Source of the DNA: Caldovatus sediminis
GTDB lineage: Bacteria > Pseudomonadota > Alphaproteobacteria > Acetobacterales > Acetobacteraceae
Assembly (NCBI RefSeq): GCF_014644455.1
Contig: NZ_BMKS01000003.1
Coordinates: 27,930-91,929 of the forward strand
DNA: 64,000 nucleotides
Reading direction: 5' to 3'
A program made the translations under genes and the position numbers. Positions 26,627 through 34,701 of the stretch are shown here, one piece after another (within the stretch, counting starts at the first letter, position 1; every line of letters begins with the position of its first letter). The notes beneath the pieces were generated by a model. The model saw only the letters and a program-made list of their open reading frames with translations, was not told the origin of the DNA and searched no databases.

Positions 26627-26937
26627 GGCCCGCGCGGCGCCTGGCCACGGGCGCGGCCCGCCGGGCCGCGAGCGTCCCAAAAACGCTCCGAAGATGCACA
26701 AAAGAGAGGAAATTGTCCGCCTCTGCGCGGGAGATCCCCCGGCAGGCGACCAAATCAACATTCGTTCAATTCTGTGTCAGATTGCTGCCTGGCCCAGGAA
26801 ACATGGAAAATGCTTTCCATCAAATTGGAAAGCCGAAATGCCGAACCGTTAATACTTTTGCACTACGAAGTTCTGTGGTTGTCGTCTGCTCACGAGTTCG
26901 TTATCTTTCGGCCTGTCCAGAACGAGAGGACGAGGCC
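26627..26937. other. AT-richer intergenic island with hairpins
   Basis: This 311-bp stretch has no convincing gene and is visibly poorer in G+C from about 26675 on. It begins with a perfect 8-bp stem (CGCGGCCC 26652-26659, GGGCCGCG 26663-26670) that may terminate the SDR transcript. GAGCGT/ACGCTC (26670-26675, 26683-26688) forms a second stem. A third, ATGGAAA/TTTCCAT (26803-26809, 26814-26820), is followed by another TTGGAAAG. The promoter of the small membrane protein gene at 26938 must lie here. Confidence 0.5.
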
Positions 26938-27216
26938 ATGAACCCGACGCAGCCCTTCCGCTTCTCGGGGGCCGAGAAGCTCGTGCTCCTCGCCTCGGCG
27001 CTTGCCGGCGTCGGCGTCCCCTGGGCCGTCATCCGGCCCGACGGCACCCCGACCGCCATCCTGTTCCTCCTCGCCGCCTGCGCCGCGGCCGCCGCCGGCG
27101 TCACGCTCCATCTCCGCGAGCGGCGCAGGCTCCGGCGCAACGCCGTGCGCCCGGGCCCCAGGACGGGGGAGCCCGCCGCGCGCCACGGCTGGGCCGACGC
27201 GGCGCCCGCCACCTGA
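26938..27216 (+). CDS. Small two-helix membrane protein, unknown
   Basis: I do not recognise a family. The 92-residue product has two hydrophobic segments (about 14-31, EKLVLLASALAGVGVPWAV, and about 37-58, PTAILFLLAACAAAAAGVTLHL), then an Arg-rich cytoplasmic-looking tail (RERRRLRRNAVRPG) and a Pro/Ala end. ATG 26938 follows GAGAGGACGAGG, a reasonable ribosome site, and the AT-rich island upstream fits a promoter. It precedes the TadG-like gene by 144 bp on the same strand, so the two may be co-expressed. Confidence 0.6.
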   Translation: MNPTQPFRFSGAEKLVLLASALAGVGVPWAVIRPDGTPTAILFLLAACAAAAAGVTLHLRERRRLRRNAVRPGPRTGEPAARHGWADAAPAT

Positions 27217-27360
27217 CCCCGTCGCGGCCGGGACGACGGACCTGGCCGGACCGAACCGCGAGGCGGGCGGAAGGCGCGTGGTTGCGTCGCCGCCCGCCCC
27301 GCCATCTGCCCCGTCATGGCCGGCGGGGGCCCCCAGGCCGATGCTGCGGAGAGACCCGGG

Positions 27361-28728
27361 ATGAAAGGTACCATCGGCAGGCGAACCGCCGCCTTCACGC
27401 GCCGGATCCGGCACGCGCTGCGCGACCGCCGGGGGGTCAGCAGCCTCATGGTCGGCGGCAGCATGAGCGCCCTGCTCGGCCTCGCCGCCCTCGCGGTGGA
27501 CGGCGGCGCCTGGCAGCTCGCGCGACGCAGCGCCGTCTCGGCGGCGGACAGCGCGGCGATGGCGGCGGCGATCGCGCTCTCCTACGGCCGCGGCGCCCAG
27601 GGGGCGGTCGAGATGGGCCTCGACGTCGCCCGCCGCAACGGCTTCGCCAACGACGGCCGGACCACCGTGACGGTCGCGACGCCGCCCGCCGAGGGACCCC
27701 ACGCCGGCGACCCCGCCGTGGTGGAGGTGCTGATCGAGCAGGTCCAGCCGCTCGGGCTATCGCGGTTCCTGCTCGACCGGGAGGTCACGGTCTCGGCGCG
27801 CGCCGTCGCCTCGCTGGCGCTGACGACCGACGCCTGCGTGCTGGCGCTGACCGGGCCGCTGATCATGACAGGGAGGAGCACCACGGCCGGCCCGGCCTGC
27901 CTCCTCGCCTCCAACAGCACGGCGGCGGACGCGATCCAGGTGGGGAACACGGCGACGGTCACCGCCTTCTCGCTCTACAGCGCCGGCGGCTGCTCGGGCT
28001 GCTCGAACGGCCTGGTCACGCTCGAGCAGCCGCCTTCCCGCCACGCGCCGCCGCTCGAGAACGTGTTCCGCTACCTCGACTCGAAGGTGCTGCCGACCTT
28101 CTCCACCGCGAACGCGACCTGCATGGACCCGCCGAGCTCGGGGGTGATCCTTCCCTACGAGGACAACGGCGGCCGGGCCTACTGCAAGGACATCTCGGTG
28201 ACCGGCGGCGTCACCCTGAACATGCGGCCGGGCACCTACTACCTCCACCACGCCTCCTTCAGCGTGCAGAGCGGCGTGGTGCGCTGCCTCGACAGCGGCG
28301 GCCGCGCCTGCCGCGACGGCCAGGGCATCACCATCGTCTTCACCGGCACCGACGTGACCAAGATCGGCGGGCCGAAGATCAACGCCACCGCCGACATCCG
28401 GATCATGGCCCCGCGCAACCCGCGCTCCGACATGGACTACCGGGGCGTCCTGTTCTTCCGCGACCCGCGGGCGCACAACAACAACAGCGGCAACCCCGCG
28501 GTGCAGATGAACGGCGGCGCGCTTTCGGTGCTCGAGGGCGGCATGTACTTTCCGAACGCCTATGTCCGATACAATGGCGGCGACCAGGTCAGCCCCTCCG
28601 AGTGCACGGTGCTGATCGGCGGGACGATCGACCTGTCGGGGAACGGCGTGACGAACGTGAACATCACCAAGTGCCCCGAACTCGGCACGCCGATCCCGCG
28701 CAGGCGGCTGCCGCGGCTGCTCGGATAG
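27361..28728 (+). CDS. TadG-like pilus-assembly / Flp-associated secreted protein
   Basis: This 455-residue protein has the TadE/TadG N-terminus: a basic stretch, then RRGVSSLMVGGSMSALLGLAALAVDGGAWQLARRSAVSAADSAAMAAA, a single membrane anchor with the typical D-x-A-A-L/M-A-A-A run after it. The large exported part has about seven cysteines, including GGCSGCSNG, and beta-rich repeats such as GGVTLNMRPGTYYLHHASFSVQSG. The later GVLFFRDPRAHNN and GGMYFPNAYVRYNGG are typical of TadG-like proteins in alphaproteobacteria. ATG 27361 follows GGAGAG. No tad/cpa secretion genes are nearby. It is probably envelope-anchored, facing the periplasm or cell surface. Confidence 0.75.
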   Translation: MKGTIGRRTAAFTRRIRHALRDRRGVSSLMVGGSMSALLGLAALAVDGGAWQLARRSAVSAADSAAMAAAIALSYGRGAQGAVEMGLDVARRNGFANDGRTTVTVATPPAEGPHAGDPAVVEVLIEQVQPLGLSRFLLDREVTVSARAVASLALTTDACVLALTGPLIMTGRSTTAGPACLLASNSTAADAIQVGNTATVTAFSLYSAGGCSGCSNGLVTLEQPPSRHAPPLENVFRYLDSKVLPTFSTANATCMDPPSSGVILPYEDNGGRAYCKDISVTGGVTLNMRPGTYYLHHASFSVQSGVVRCLDSGGRACRDGQGITIVFTGTDVTKIGGPKINATADIRIMAPRNPRSDMDYRGVLFFRDPRAHNNNSGNPAVQMNGGALSVLEGGMYFPNAYVRYNGGDQVSPSECTVLIGGTIDLSGNGVTNVNITKCPELGTPIPRRRLPRLLG

Positions 28729-29130
28729 GCCGCCCGCGGCCGCGCCGCCTCGCCGCTCCTCGCGCGCGGCCGCGCCGCGCCGCCGGACGGCCGGGGGCGG
28801 CGCCGTCGTCGCGCCCCGAGGCGGCGCGCGGCCCGCCCGTTCCCGCAGGCCGCCCGCGCCGGGCCGCCGGGCGGCGATCGCCATGGTGCCGGCGGTGCCC
28901 CCTGGCTCGCGACGCTTCGCCGCGGGGCACGCTCCTGCGCCGGCGCCCCCCGGCCGAGTCTCGCGCCGCATCAGCCGCGCGGGCGGCCGGTCCATGGACG
29001 GGATGATGGCCGCGCCCCGACCGATCCGCGCCGACCCGGCTCTTCGGCGCGCGGCCGGCGCGCCGCATCCCGGGCCGTTCCGCCATAGCCGGTGACGTGC
29101 TAGGGGCGGCGCTCGCATGGAACGCCATCG
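28729..29130. other. Very GC-rich intergenic spacer, no gene recognised
   Basis: About 400 bp made largely of C/G runs. Possible frames translate to Arg/Pro/Ala-rich chance sequence. CGCGGCCGCGCCGC occurs twice, at 28735-28748 and 28765-28778, but such strings arise easily in this composition. The promoter of the acyltransferase gene is presumably near the right end. Confidence 0.4.
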
Positions 29131-29856
29131 ATGCTGCGGCGGCTGACCCGCCATCCCGCCGCCCGGGCGGTGCTGGCCTGGTCGCTCGGCCACTACCTCT
29201 CGCTCGTGATCCGCACCACGCGCTGGTCCGTGGTCGGGGAGGGGCATGGCCTGCCCTTCCTGCGCCAGCGCATGCCGGTCATCCTCGCCTTCTGGCATGA
29301 GCGGCTGGCGCTGGTCCCGGCCTTCGCGGTGCTGGCGCGGCGGCTGTTCCCGCAGGCGGGGCTCGCCCCCCGCGTGCTGGTCTCGCGCCACCGCGACGGG
29401 CGCCTCATCGGCCGGGTGGTGGGGCGCTTCGGCGTGACCATGGTGCACGGCTCGTCCTCGCGCGGCGGGACCGCCGGCACGCTCGAGCTGCTGCGCGCCC
29501 TGCGCGCGGGCGAGGTGGTGGTGATCACGCCGGATGGCCCGCGCGGCCCGCGCCGGGTGGCCGCGCCCGGCGTGGCGCAGCTCGCCGCGCTCTCCGGCGC
29601 GCCGGTCCTGCCGGTCGCGGCGGCGACGTCGAACCGCCGGGTGCTGCGCCGGACCTGGGACCGCATGGTGCTGCCGCTCCCGTTCGGCCGGGGTGTCCTC
29701 GCGATCGGGGCGCCGATCACGGTGGCGCGCGACGCCTCCGCCGCGGCGCTGCCGGCCATCGAGTCGGCACTGACCGCCGCCTGCGAGGCCGCTGACGCCG
29801 CGGTCGCCGACCCCATCGCGGTGCCCAGCACGCCCTGGCGGAGCGTCGTGCCGTGA
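29131..29856 (+). CDS. Lysophospholipid acyltransferase-like protein (DUF374)
   Basis: This 241-residue protein has the DUF374 pattern related to LPLAT acyltransferases: LAFWHERLALVPAF near residue 52, VLVSRHRDGRLIGRVVGRFGVTMVHGSSSRGG, then VVVITPDGPRGPRR and GAPVLPVAAATSNRRVLRRTWDRMVLPLPFG. The F-W-H and TPDGPRGP motifs are diagnostic. In alphaproteobacteria this gene typically precedes waaA and lpxK, as here, and it probably acylates lipid A or another membrane lipid. It is cytoplasmic-membrane associated. Confidence 0.9.
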   Translation: MLRRLTRHPAARAVLAWSLGHYLSLVIRTTRWSVVGEGHGLPFLRQRMPVILAFWHERLALVPAFAVLARRLFPQAGLAPRVLVSRHRDGRLIGRVVGRFGVTMVHGSSSRGGTAGTLELLRALRAGEVVVITPDGPRGPRRVAAPGVAQLAALSGAPVLPVAAATSNRRVLRRTWDRMVLPLPFGRGVLAIGAPITVARDASAAALPAIESALTAACEAADAAVADPIAVPSTPWRSVVP

Positions 29857-29884
29857 GCGGGCCGGACCGGAGGAGCGGCGGGCG

Positions 29885-29938
29885 ATGACCGCGCAGGCGG
29901 TCGGGCGCCTCTTCCCGCGCCGGGGGCGCCGGCGGTGA
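29885..29938 (+). CDS. 17-codon ORF ending on the waaA start (possible leader peptide)
   Basis: ATG 29885 follows GGAGGAG with nine bases spacing, a better ribosome site than waaA itself has. It encodes MTAQAVGRLFPRRGRRR and ends with TGA at 29936-29938, overlapping the GTG start of waaA (GTGA). The arrangement suggests that waaA is translated by coupling to this short ORF. Whether the peptide itself matters is unknown. Confidence 0.4.
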   Translation: MTAQAVGRLFPRRGRRR

Positions 29939-31314
29939 CCGGGCCGGCCGCGCTGCTGTGGCGGACGGCCGGCACGCTCGCCGCGCCGCTGCTGCCGCTT
30001 TACCTGCGCCGGCGCGCCCGGGCGGGACACGAGATCGCCGAGCGCCTCGGCGAGCGGCGCGGCTGCGCCGGCGGCGCCCGCCCGCCCGGGCGCCTGCTCT
30101 GGATCCACGCGGCGAGCGTCGGCGAGACGCTCTCCGTGCTGCGGCTGATGGACGCCCTCGCCGCGCGGCTGCCCGACCTCGCCTTCCTCGTCACCACGGG
30201 CACCGTCACCTCTGCGGGACTGCTCGCCGAACGCCTGCGACCCGCGCTGGCGCCGCGGGTGCGGCACCGGTTCGCGCCGCTCGACGTCCCGGCCTGGGTG
30301 GCACGCTTCCTCGATGCCTGGCGGCCCGACGCCGGGGTGTTCGTGGAGAGCGAGCTGTGGCCCAACCTGATCGCCGCGGCCCGCCGGCGCGACATCCCGC
30401 TCGCCCTGGTCAATGCGCGGCTGTCGCCGCGCTCGGCGCGGCTCTGGGCGCGCGGCGCGCCCGGCCTCGCGCGCGAGCTGCTCGGGGCGTTCCGCCTCGT
30501 GCTGGCGCAGTCGGACGAGGTCGCGCGGCGGCTCGCCGCGCTCGGCGCCCCGCGCGCGGCGTGCTGGGGCAACCTGAAATACGCCGCCGATCCGCTGCCG
30601 GCCGACCCGGCCGAGCTGGAGCGGCTGCGCGGACTGACGGCGGGACGGGAGATCCTGCTCGCCGCCAGCACCCATCCGGGCGAGGAGGCGCTCGCGCTGG
30701 TCGCGCACCGGCGCCTCACCGCGATCTATCCGCGGCTGCTGACCATCCTGGTGCCGCGCCACCCCCAGCGCGGCGAGGCGGTGGCGCTGGAGGCGGACGG
30801 GCTGGTCGGGCGGCACGCCGAGGCGCCGCGGCTGCGCGTGGCGCGCCGGGCGGCGGGACAGGAGCCGGGGCCGGCCACCGCGGTCTATGTCGCCGACACG
30901 CTCGGCGAGCTCGGCCTGTTCTACCGGCTCGCCTCGGTGGCGCTGGTCGGCGGGTCGCTCGTGCCCCACGGCGGGCAGAACCCGCTGGAGCCGGCGCGAC
31001 TCGGCTGCCCGATCCTGCTCGGGCCGCACACCTGGAACTTCGCCGAGCCGGTGGAGCGGCTGCTGGCCGCCGGCGGCGCGGTGCAGCTCGCCCCCGGACC
31101 CGACCTCGCCGCCGCGCTGGCCCGCGAGGCAGCCGCCGTGCTAAGGGAACCGCGCCGCGGACAGGCTATGGCGGCCGCCGCCGCCGCGGTCGCCGCCGAT
31201 CAGGCGGGCTTGCCGGACCGCGTCGCGGAGGCGCTCGCCGAGCTGCTGCCGCCGCGGGCCGACCGGGGTGCGGGCCAGACCCTGGCGGCGCACGGGACGA
31301 CGGAGAAGGACTGA
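29935..31314 (+). CDS. waaA: 3-deoxy-D-manno-octulosonic acid (Kdo) transferase
   Basis: This 459-residue GT30 glycosyltransferase adds Kdo to lipid IVA at the cytoplasmic side of the inner membrane. Markers are a membrane-associated N-terminus (PLYLRRRARAGHEIAERLGER), LLWIHAASVGETLSVLRLMDAL with the catalytic Glu, VFVESELWPNLI, LVNARLSPRS and the CMP-Kdo site region STHPGEEAL, VPRHPQRGEAV and GGSLVPHGGQNPLEPARLGCPIL. The start is GTG 29935, overlapping the 17-codon ORF. The length is slightly above the usual, because of a C-terminal tail. It lies in a DUF374-waaA-lpxK operon. Confidence 0.95.
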   Translation: MTGPAALLWRTAGTLAAPLLPLYLRRRARAGHEIAERLGERRGCAGGARPPGRLLWIHAASVGETLSVLRLMDALAARLPDLAFLVTTGTVTSAGLLAERLRPALAPRVRHRFAPLDVPAWVARFLDAWRPDAGVFVESELWPNLIAAARRRDIPLALVNARLSPRSARLWARGAPGLARELLGAFRLVLAQSDEVARRLAALGAPRAACWGNLKYAADPLPADPAELERLRGLTAGREILLAASTHPGEEALALVAHRRLTAIYPRLLTILVPRHPQRGEAVALEADGLVGRHAEAPRLRVARRAAGQEPGPATAVYVADTLGELGLFYRLASVALVGGSLVPHGGQNPLEPARLGCPILLGPHTWNFAEPVERLLAAGGAVQLAPGPDLAAALAREAAAVLREPRRGQAMAAAAAAVAADQAGLPDRVAEALAELLPPRADRGAGQTLAAHGTTEKD

Positions 31315-31322
31315 CCAAGGCC

Positions 31323-32312
31323 ATGCGGGCCCCCGAGTTCTGGAGCGGGGACGGCAGGGGACTTCTCCCCCTGCTGCTCTCGCCCCTGGCCAGCCTCTAT
31401 GCGGCGGCGACCGCGCGCCGTGTCGCGCGTCGCGGCTGGCGCGCCCCGGTGCCGGTGATCTGCTGCGGCAACGCCACCGCCGGCGGCTCGGGCAAGACGA
31501 CGGTCGCGCTCGACCTCGGTCGGCGGCTGGCGAACCGGGGCGTGGCGGTGCACTTCCTGCTGCGCGGCTATGGCGGGCGTCTCAAGGGGCCGGTGCGCGT
31601 GGACCCGGCGCAGCACGACAGCCGCGCGGTCGGCGACGAGGCGCTGCTGCTCGCCGCCGAGCGCCCGACCTGGGTGGCCGCGGATCGCGCCGCCGGCGCG
31701 CAGGCGGCGGTCGCGGCCGGCGCGCAGGCGATCGTGATGGACGACGGGCTGCAGAACCCGACGCTGGAGAAGGACCTCTCGCTGCTCATCGTGGACGGCA
31801 GCTTCGGCTTCGGCAACGGCCGCGTCATTCCCGCCGGGCCGCTGCGCGAGCCGGTGGCGGCGGCGGCGGCGCGTTGCCAGGCGGCGGTGCTGATCGGGGC
31901 GGACGAGAGCGGCGCGCTCGCCCGGCTGCCGCCCGGCCTGCCGGTGCTGCGGGCCCGGCTCCGCCCGGGGCCGGAGGCCGAGGCGCTCTCCGGGCAGCCG
32001 GTGTTCGCCTTCTGCGGCATCGCCAATCCGCGCCGCTTCTTCGCCACCCTGCAGGAGGCGGGGGCGGTGATCGCCGGCCGGCTCGCCTTCGCCGACCACT
32101 ACCCCTACGACGCCGGCGACATGCGTGACCTGCTCGCGGAGGCGGAGGCGCTGCGCGCCATCCCGGTGACCACGCGCAAGGACTTCGTCCGCATCCCCCC
32201 GGCCTTCCGCGCGCGCGTGACGGTGCTGACGGTGCGCCTCGAATGGGAGGAGCCGGCGCAGATCGAGCAGCTTCTCGAGCCGCACGCCGCGCGGGTGCCG
32301 GTGCCGGCGTGA
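31323..32312 (+). CDS. lpxK: Tetraacyldisaccharide 4'-kinase
   Basis: This 329-residue kinase phosphorylates the lipid A disaccharide at the 4' position, the step before Kdo addition. The N-terminal membrane helix region is LLPLLLSPLASLYAAA; Walker A is AGGSGKTT (about 53-60). VGDEALLLA and VMDDGLQNPTLEKDLSLLIVDG (catalytic Asp-Asp) follow, with FADHYPY near the C-terminus. It starts eight bases after waaA, and its stop overlaps the DUF2946-like gene (GTGA). Confidence 0.95.
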   Translation: MRAPEFWSGDGRGLLPLLLSPLASLYAAATARRVARRGWRAPVPVICCGNATAGGSGKTTVALDLGRRLANRGVAVHFLLRGYGGRLKGPVRVDPAQHDSRAVGDEALLLAAERPTWVAADRAAGAQAAVAAGAQAIVMDDGLQNPTLEKDLSLLIVDGSFGFGNGRVIPAGPLREPVAAAAARCQAAVLIGADESGALARLPPGLPVLRARLRPGPEAEALSGQPVFAFCGIANPRRFFATLQEAGAVIAGRLAFADHYPYDAGDMRDLLAEAEALRAIPVTTRKDFVRIPPAFRARVTVLTVRLEWEEPAQIEQLLEPHAARVPVPA

Positions 32313-32794
32313 CCGGCGCCGCGCAGCGGCCGGCGCGGGCGCCGCGCCGCGCGGCGGTTGGCTGCCGGCGGCTGGCGTTCGGCGCGGCCCTCGCCCTTGC
32401 GGTGGTGCTGCAGGGGGCGCTGGCGCCGGTCCTCGGCCTCGGTGTGCTCCGCCAGGCCGGCGCTGCGGATGCGGCGGACAGGGCGGCGCGGACGCTGCTT
32501 GCCGCCGCGATCTGCGGGCCGGAGGGCCTGCGCCGGGATGCCGACCATGCGCAGGCCGACGGCGCGCCCGATCCCCAGCCGGGCGGCGGACGGCCCGGCG
32601 AGGAGGGATGCAGCCTGGCGTGCCATGCCGTGCCGCAGCCCCCCTGTCCCGGCGTCCCCGAGGGGAGCGTCCTGCCCGACACGGACTGCCGGCCGGCGGG
32701 GCTCGCCTGGGTGCCGAATCCGGCCACCGCCTCGCCGCCGCGCCCGCCGCTCCGGCCGGGGGCGCCGCGGGCGCCGCCTCCGCCCCTCTCCTGA
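32309..32794 (+). CDS. DUF2946-like membrane/periplasmic protein
   Basis: This 161-residue protein starts at GTG 32309, overlapping lpxK. It has one hydrophobic segment (CRRLAFGAALALAVVLQGALAP), then a low-complexity polar part with ICGPEG, CSLACHAVPQPPCPG and PDTDCRP, five cysteines and a few histidines, and a Pro-rich end. The layout resembles DUF2946 proteins, which often sit beside PCu(A)C copper chaperones, and such a gene follows here. A role in copper handling is inferred. Similarity outside the segment named is weak, so the family call is tentative. Confidence 0.55.
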   Translation: MTGAAQRPARAPRRAAVGCRRLAFGAALALAVVLQGALAPVLGLGVLRQAGAADAADRAARTLLAAAICGPEGLRRDADHAQADGAPDPQPGGGRPGEEGCSLACHAVPQPPCPGVPEGSVLPDTDCRPAGLAWVPNPATASPPRPPLRPGAPRAPPPPLS

Positions 32795-32996
32795 CCCGAC
32801 GCCCCCGATCCCGGCCGGCCGCGCCGCGGAGCCCCTGCCCGCGCGGCCCGGTCGGGCATCCGCCAGGAGTGGAGAGGAGAACGCTTCCATCATGACCGCA
32901 GCCCCTTCCGCCCGGCGCGCGCGCGCCGTGGCGCGCCCCCGCCCCGTCCGTCCGATGCCGCGCCTGTGCGGCCCCCTGCCCGGGACCCACCCTGCC

Positions 32997-33497
32997 ATGC
33001 CCCTTCGCCGCCGCCTTCTCGTCGCGTTTGCCGCCGGCATCGCCGGCCTCCTCGCGCCGGCCGCCGCGTCCCCCGCGCAGGCCGCGCCGGAGGTCGAGGT
33101 GTCCGCTCCATGGACCCGCGCCGCTTCCCAGGGGGGGACGGGCGCCGGCTTCATGGCGCTGCGCAACCGCGGCGCGGCGGCCGACCGCATCATCGCGGCG
33201 AGCAGCCCGGCGGCCCGCGTCGTCGAGCTGCACACCCACATCCGCGAGGGCGACGTGATGCGCATGCGCCCGGTGCCGGCGATCGAGCTGCCGCCCGGCG
33301 AGGAGGTGCGGCTCGCGCCCGGCGGCCTGCATCTCATGCTGATCGGACTGAACCGGCCGCTGCGTCAGGGAGAGCGCGTGCCGGTCACGCTGACCCTGGA
33401 GCGCGGGGGCAGCCTGACGGTCGAGCTCGAGGTGATGGCGGCCGGAGCACGCGGGCCGGCCGCCGCCATGCCCGGCGGCGCCCCGCACGGGCATTGA
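32997..33497 (+). CDS. Periplasmic copper chaperone PCu(A)C
   Basis: This 166-residue protein has a signal peptide (RRRLLVAFAAGIAGLLAPAAASPAQA) and a cupredoxin-like domain. The copper motif H-x10-M-x21-H-x-M is exact: H79, M90, H112 and M114 in this numbering. Such chaperones load the CuA site of cytochrome c oxidase or buffer periplasmic copper. ATG 32997 gives the clean signal peptide but lacks a ribosome site; ATG 32892, behind GGAGAGGAG, would add a 35-residue Arg/Pro-rich extension. It pairs with the DUF2946-like gene upstream. Confidence 0.93.
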   Translation: MPLRRRLLVAFAAGIAGLLAPAAASPAQAAPEVEVSAPWTRAASQGGTGAGFMALRNRGAAADRIIAASSPAARVVELHTHIREGDVMRMRPVPAIELPPGEEVRLAPGGLHLMLIGLNRPLRQGERVPVTLTLERGGSLTVELEVMAAGARGPAAAMPGGAPHGH

Positions 33498-33553
33498 CGG
33501 CGCGGCGCGGCGTCCGCGAGGGTGGAGGCATCGGACGAGGCGAGGCACGACCC

Positions 33554-33763
33554 ATGCTCCGTTCCCTCCTGCCGCTCGCGGCGCTGCCGCTGCTTGCGGG
33601 CGCCGCCGCGCCCGGCGCCCCTCCGGATCGGCCCGGGGCCACGGAGGCGGCGCGGCCGCCGCGCCTCGCGCAGCAATCCGAGCCGCCACGCAGCCCGGCG
33701 CCGCAGACGCCGATGCCGCGCCCGACGCGGTGCAGCCCGGCTCCGGCGCCGCCGACGAGTTGA
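33554..33763 (+). CDS. Short exported protein, uncertain
   Basis: This 69-residue ORF starts with a good signal-peptide-like MLRSLLPLAALPLLAGAAAPGA and continues as Pro/Ala-rich low complexity. It overlaps the start of the protease ORF by 34 bases in another frame. A purine-rich stretch (GGCGAGGCACGA) lies upstream. It may be a real small secreted protein, or the N-terminus of the protease separated by a frameshift, since that ORF has an unusually long, charged leader. Confidence 0.35.
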   Translation: MLRSLLPLAALPLLAGAAAPGAPPDRPGATEAARPPRLAQQSEPPRSPAPQTPMPRPTRCSPAPAPPTS

Positions 33764-34656
33764 GCGCCGCCGCGGCGAGACGCGCGGGCGCCGCGCGGCG
33801 GCGCCTGTCGCCGAACTCGCCGGCGGGGCGGCACGCCGAGGCGGACCGGAGCGGAGACGGCGGGCCGGAACAGCGGTTCCGGCCTGCGCACCGTCTGGGG
33901 TGGGCGGTGTTCGCCGCGGCGCTCCTCGCCGCCGCCGCTCCGGCGCGGGCGCAGGACATGCGGATCGCGCCGCCGGGCGTGCTCCGGCCGGGCGTTGGCG
34001 CCGAGGACCCGCGCCGGCCGGTCGGCGAGCGCGGCGCCGCGCCGTGGCGCGCCCTGGGCCGGGTGCAGACCGGGATCGGCCGCCGCTGCACCGGCGCGCT
34101 GATCGGCCCGCGCCTGGTGCTCACCGCCGCGCACTGCCTGATGAACCGCGGGCGCACCGGGATGGTGCGGCCCGGTTCGGTGCATTTCCTGCTCGGCTAT
34201 CACCTCGGCGCCTGGACCGCGCATGCGCAGGTCGGCGCCTACGCGATCGGCCCCGGCTTCGCGCCCGATCCGGTCCGGCCCGGCCCGGCGGGCGCCGACT
34301 GGGCGCTGCTCGTCCTGGAGCGGGAGGTCGCGCCCGCGGGACACGCGCTGGCCCTGCTCGGCGATCCGCCCCCGCCGGGCGCGCCGCTGATGCTCGCCGG
34401 CTACCAGCAGGACCGGCCGGAGGTGCTGCTCGCCGCCACCGGGTGCCATGCCCTCGGCATCGAGCGCGGCCCCGGCGGCCACGCCCTGCTCGTGCATGAT
34501 TGTGCCGCGACCCGCGGCACGAGCGGCGCGCCGCTCCTGGCGCGCGGGCCGGACGGGCAATGGGCCGTGGCCGGCGTCGCCGTCGCGGTGGCGGCCGACG
34601 GCGCGCGCGGCCACGCCGTTCCGGCCGGGGCGATCGGACCGTTGCCGCCCCCCTGA
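33730..34656 (+). CDS. Trypsin-like serine protease
   Basis: This product of about 308 residues has the S1 catalytic triad: H135 in LVLTAAHC, D190 in GPAGADWALL and S265 in ATRGTSGAPLL, with cysteines nearby (GRRCTGALIG, HDCAA) that could make the usual disulphides. A hydrophobic export segment (LGWAVFAAALLAAAAPARAQ) lies at about residues 57-75, so a long charged leader precedes it. The true start may be later than GTG 33730, or the upstream ORF at 33554 may belong to it. It is periplasmic or secreted; the substrate is unknown. Confidence 0.8.
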   Translation: MQPGSGAADELSAAAARRAGAARRRLSPNSPAGRHAEADRSGDGGPEQRFRPAHRLGWAVFAAALLAAAAPARAQDMRIAPPGVLRPGVGAEDPRRPVGERGAAPWRALGRVQTGIGRRCTGALIGPRLVLTAAHCLMNRGRTGMVRPGSVHFLLGYHLGAWTAHAQVGAYAIGPGFAPDPVRPGPAGADWALLVLEREVAPAGHALALLGDPPPPGAPLMLAGYQQDRPEVLLAATGCHALGIERGPGGHALLVHDCAATRGTSGAPLLARGPDGQWAVAGVAVAVAADGARGHAVPAGAIGPLPPP

Positions 34657-34659
34657 GCG

Positions 34660-34701
34660 GAGCCGGTGCGTGCGGCCGGTCGCGATCCGCTCTACCGGCT
34701 C
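34660..34701. terminator. Inverted repeat between convergent protease and lptM genes
   Basis: GAGCCGGT (34660-34667) and ACCGGCTC (34694-34701) are perfectly complementary. The right arm overlaps the last codons of the minus-strand lipoprotein. It could work as a shared transcription end for both strands. Confidence 0.4.

Noticed and set aside
28735-28778. A 14-base string repeated twice, considered as a repeat element
   Set aside because: CGCGGCCGCGCCGC is expected by composition and has no further similarity around it.
27757-31029. A 1090-codon minus-strand open frame
   Set aside because: It lies opposite the TadG-like, acyltransferase and waaA genes, and its translation shows no domain.
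31200-34157. A 985-codon minus-strand open frame
   Set aside because: It is opposite lpxK, the copper genes and the protease; no protein-like pattern was seen.
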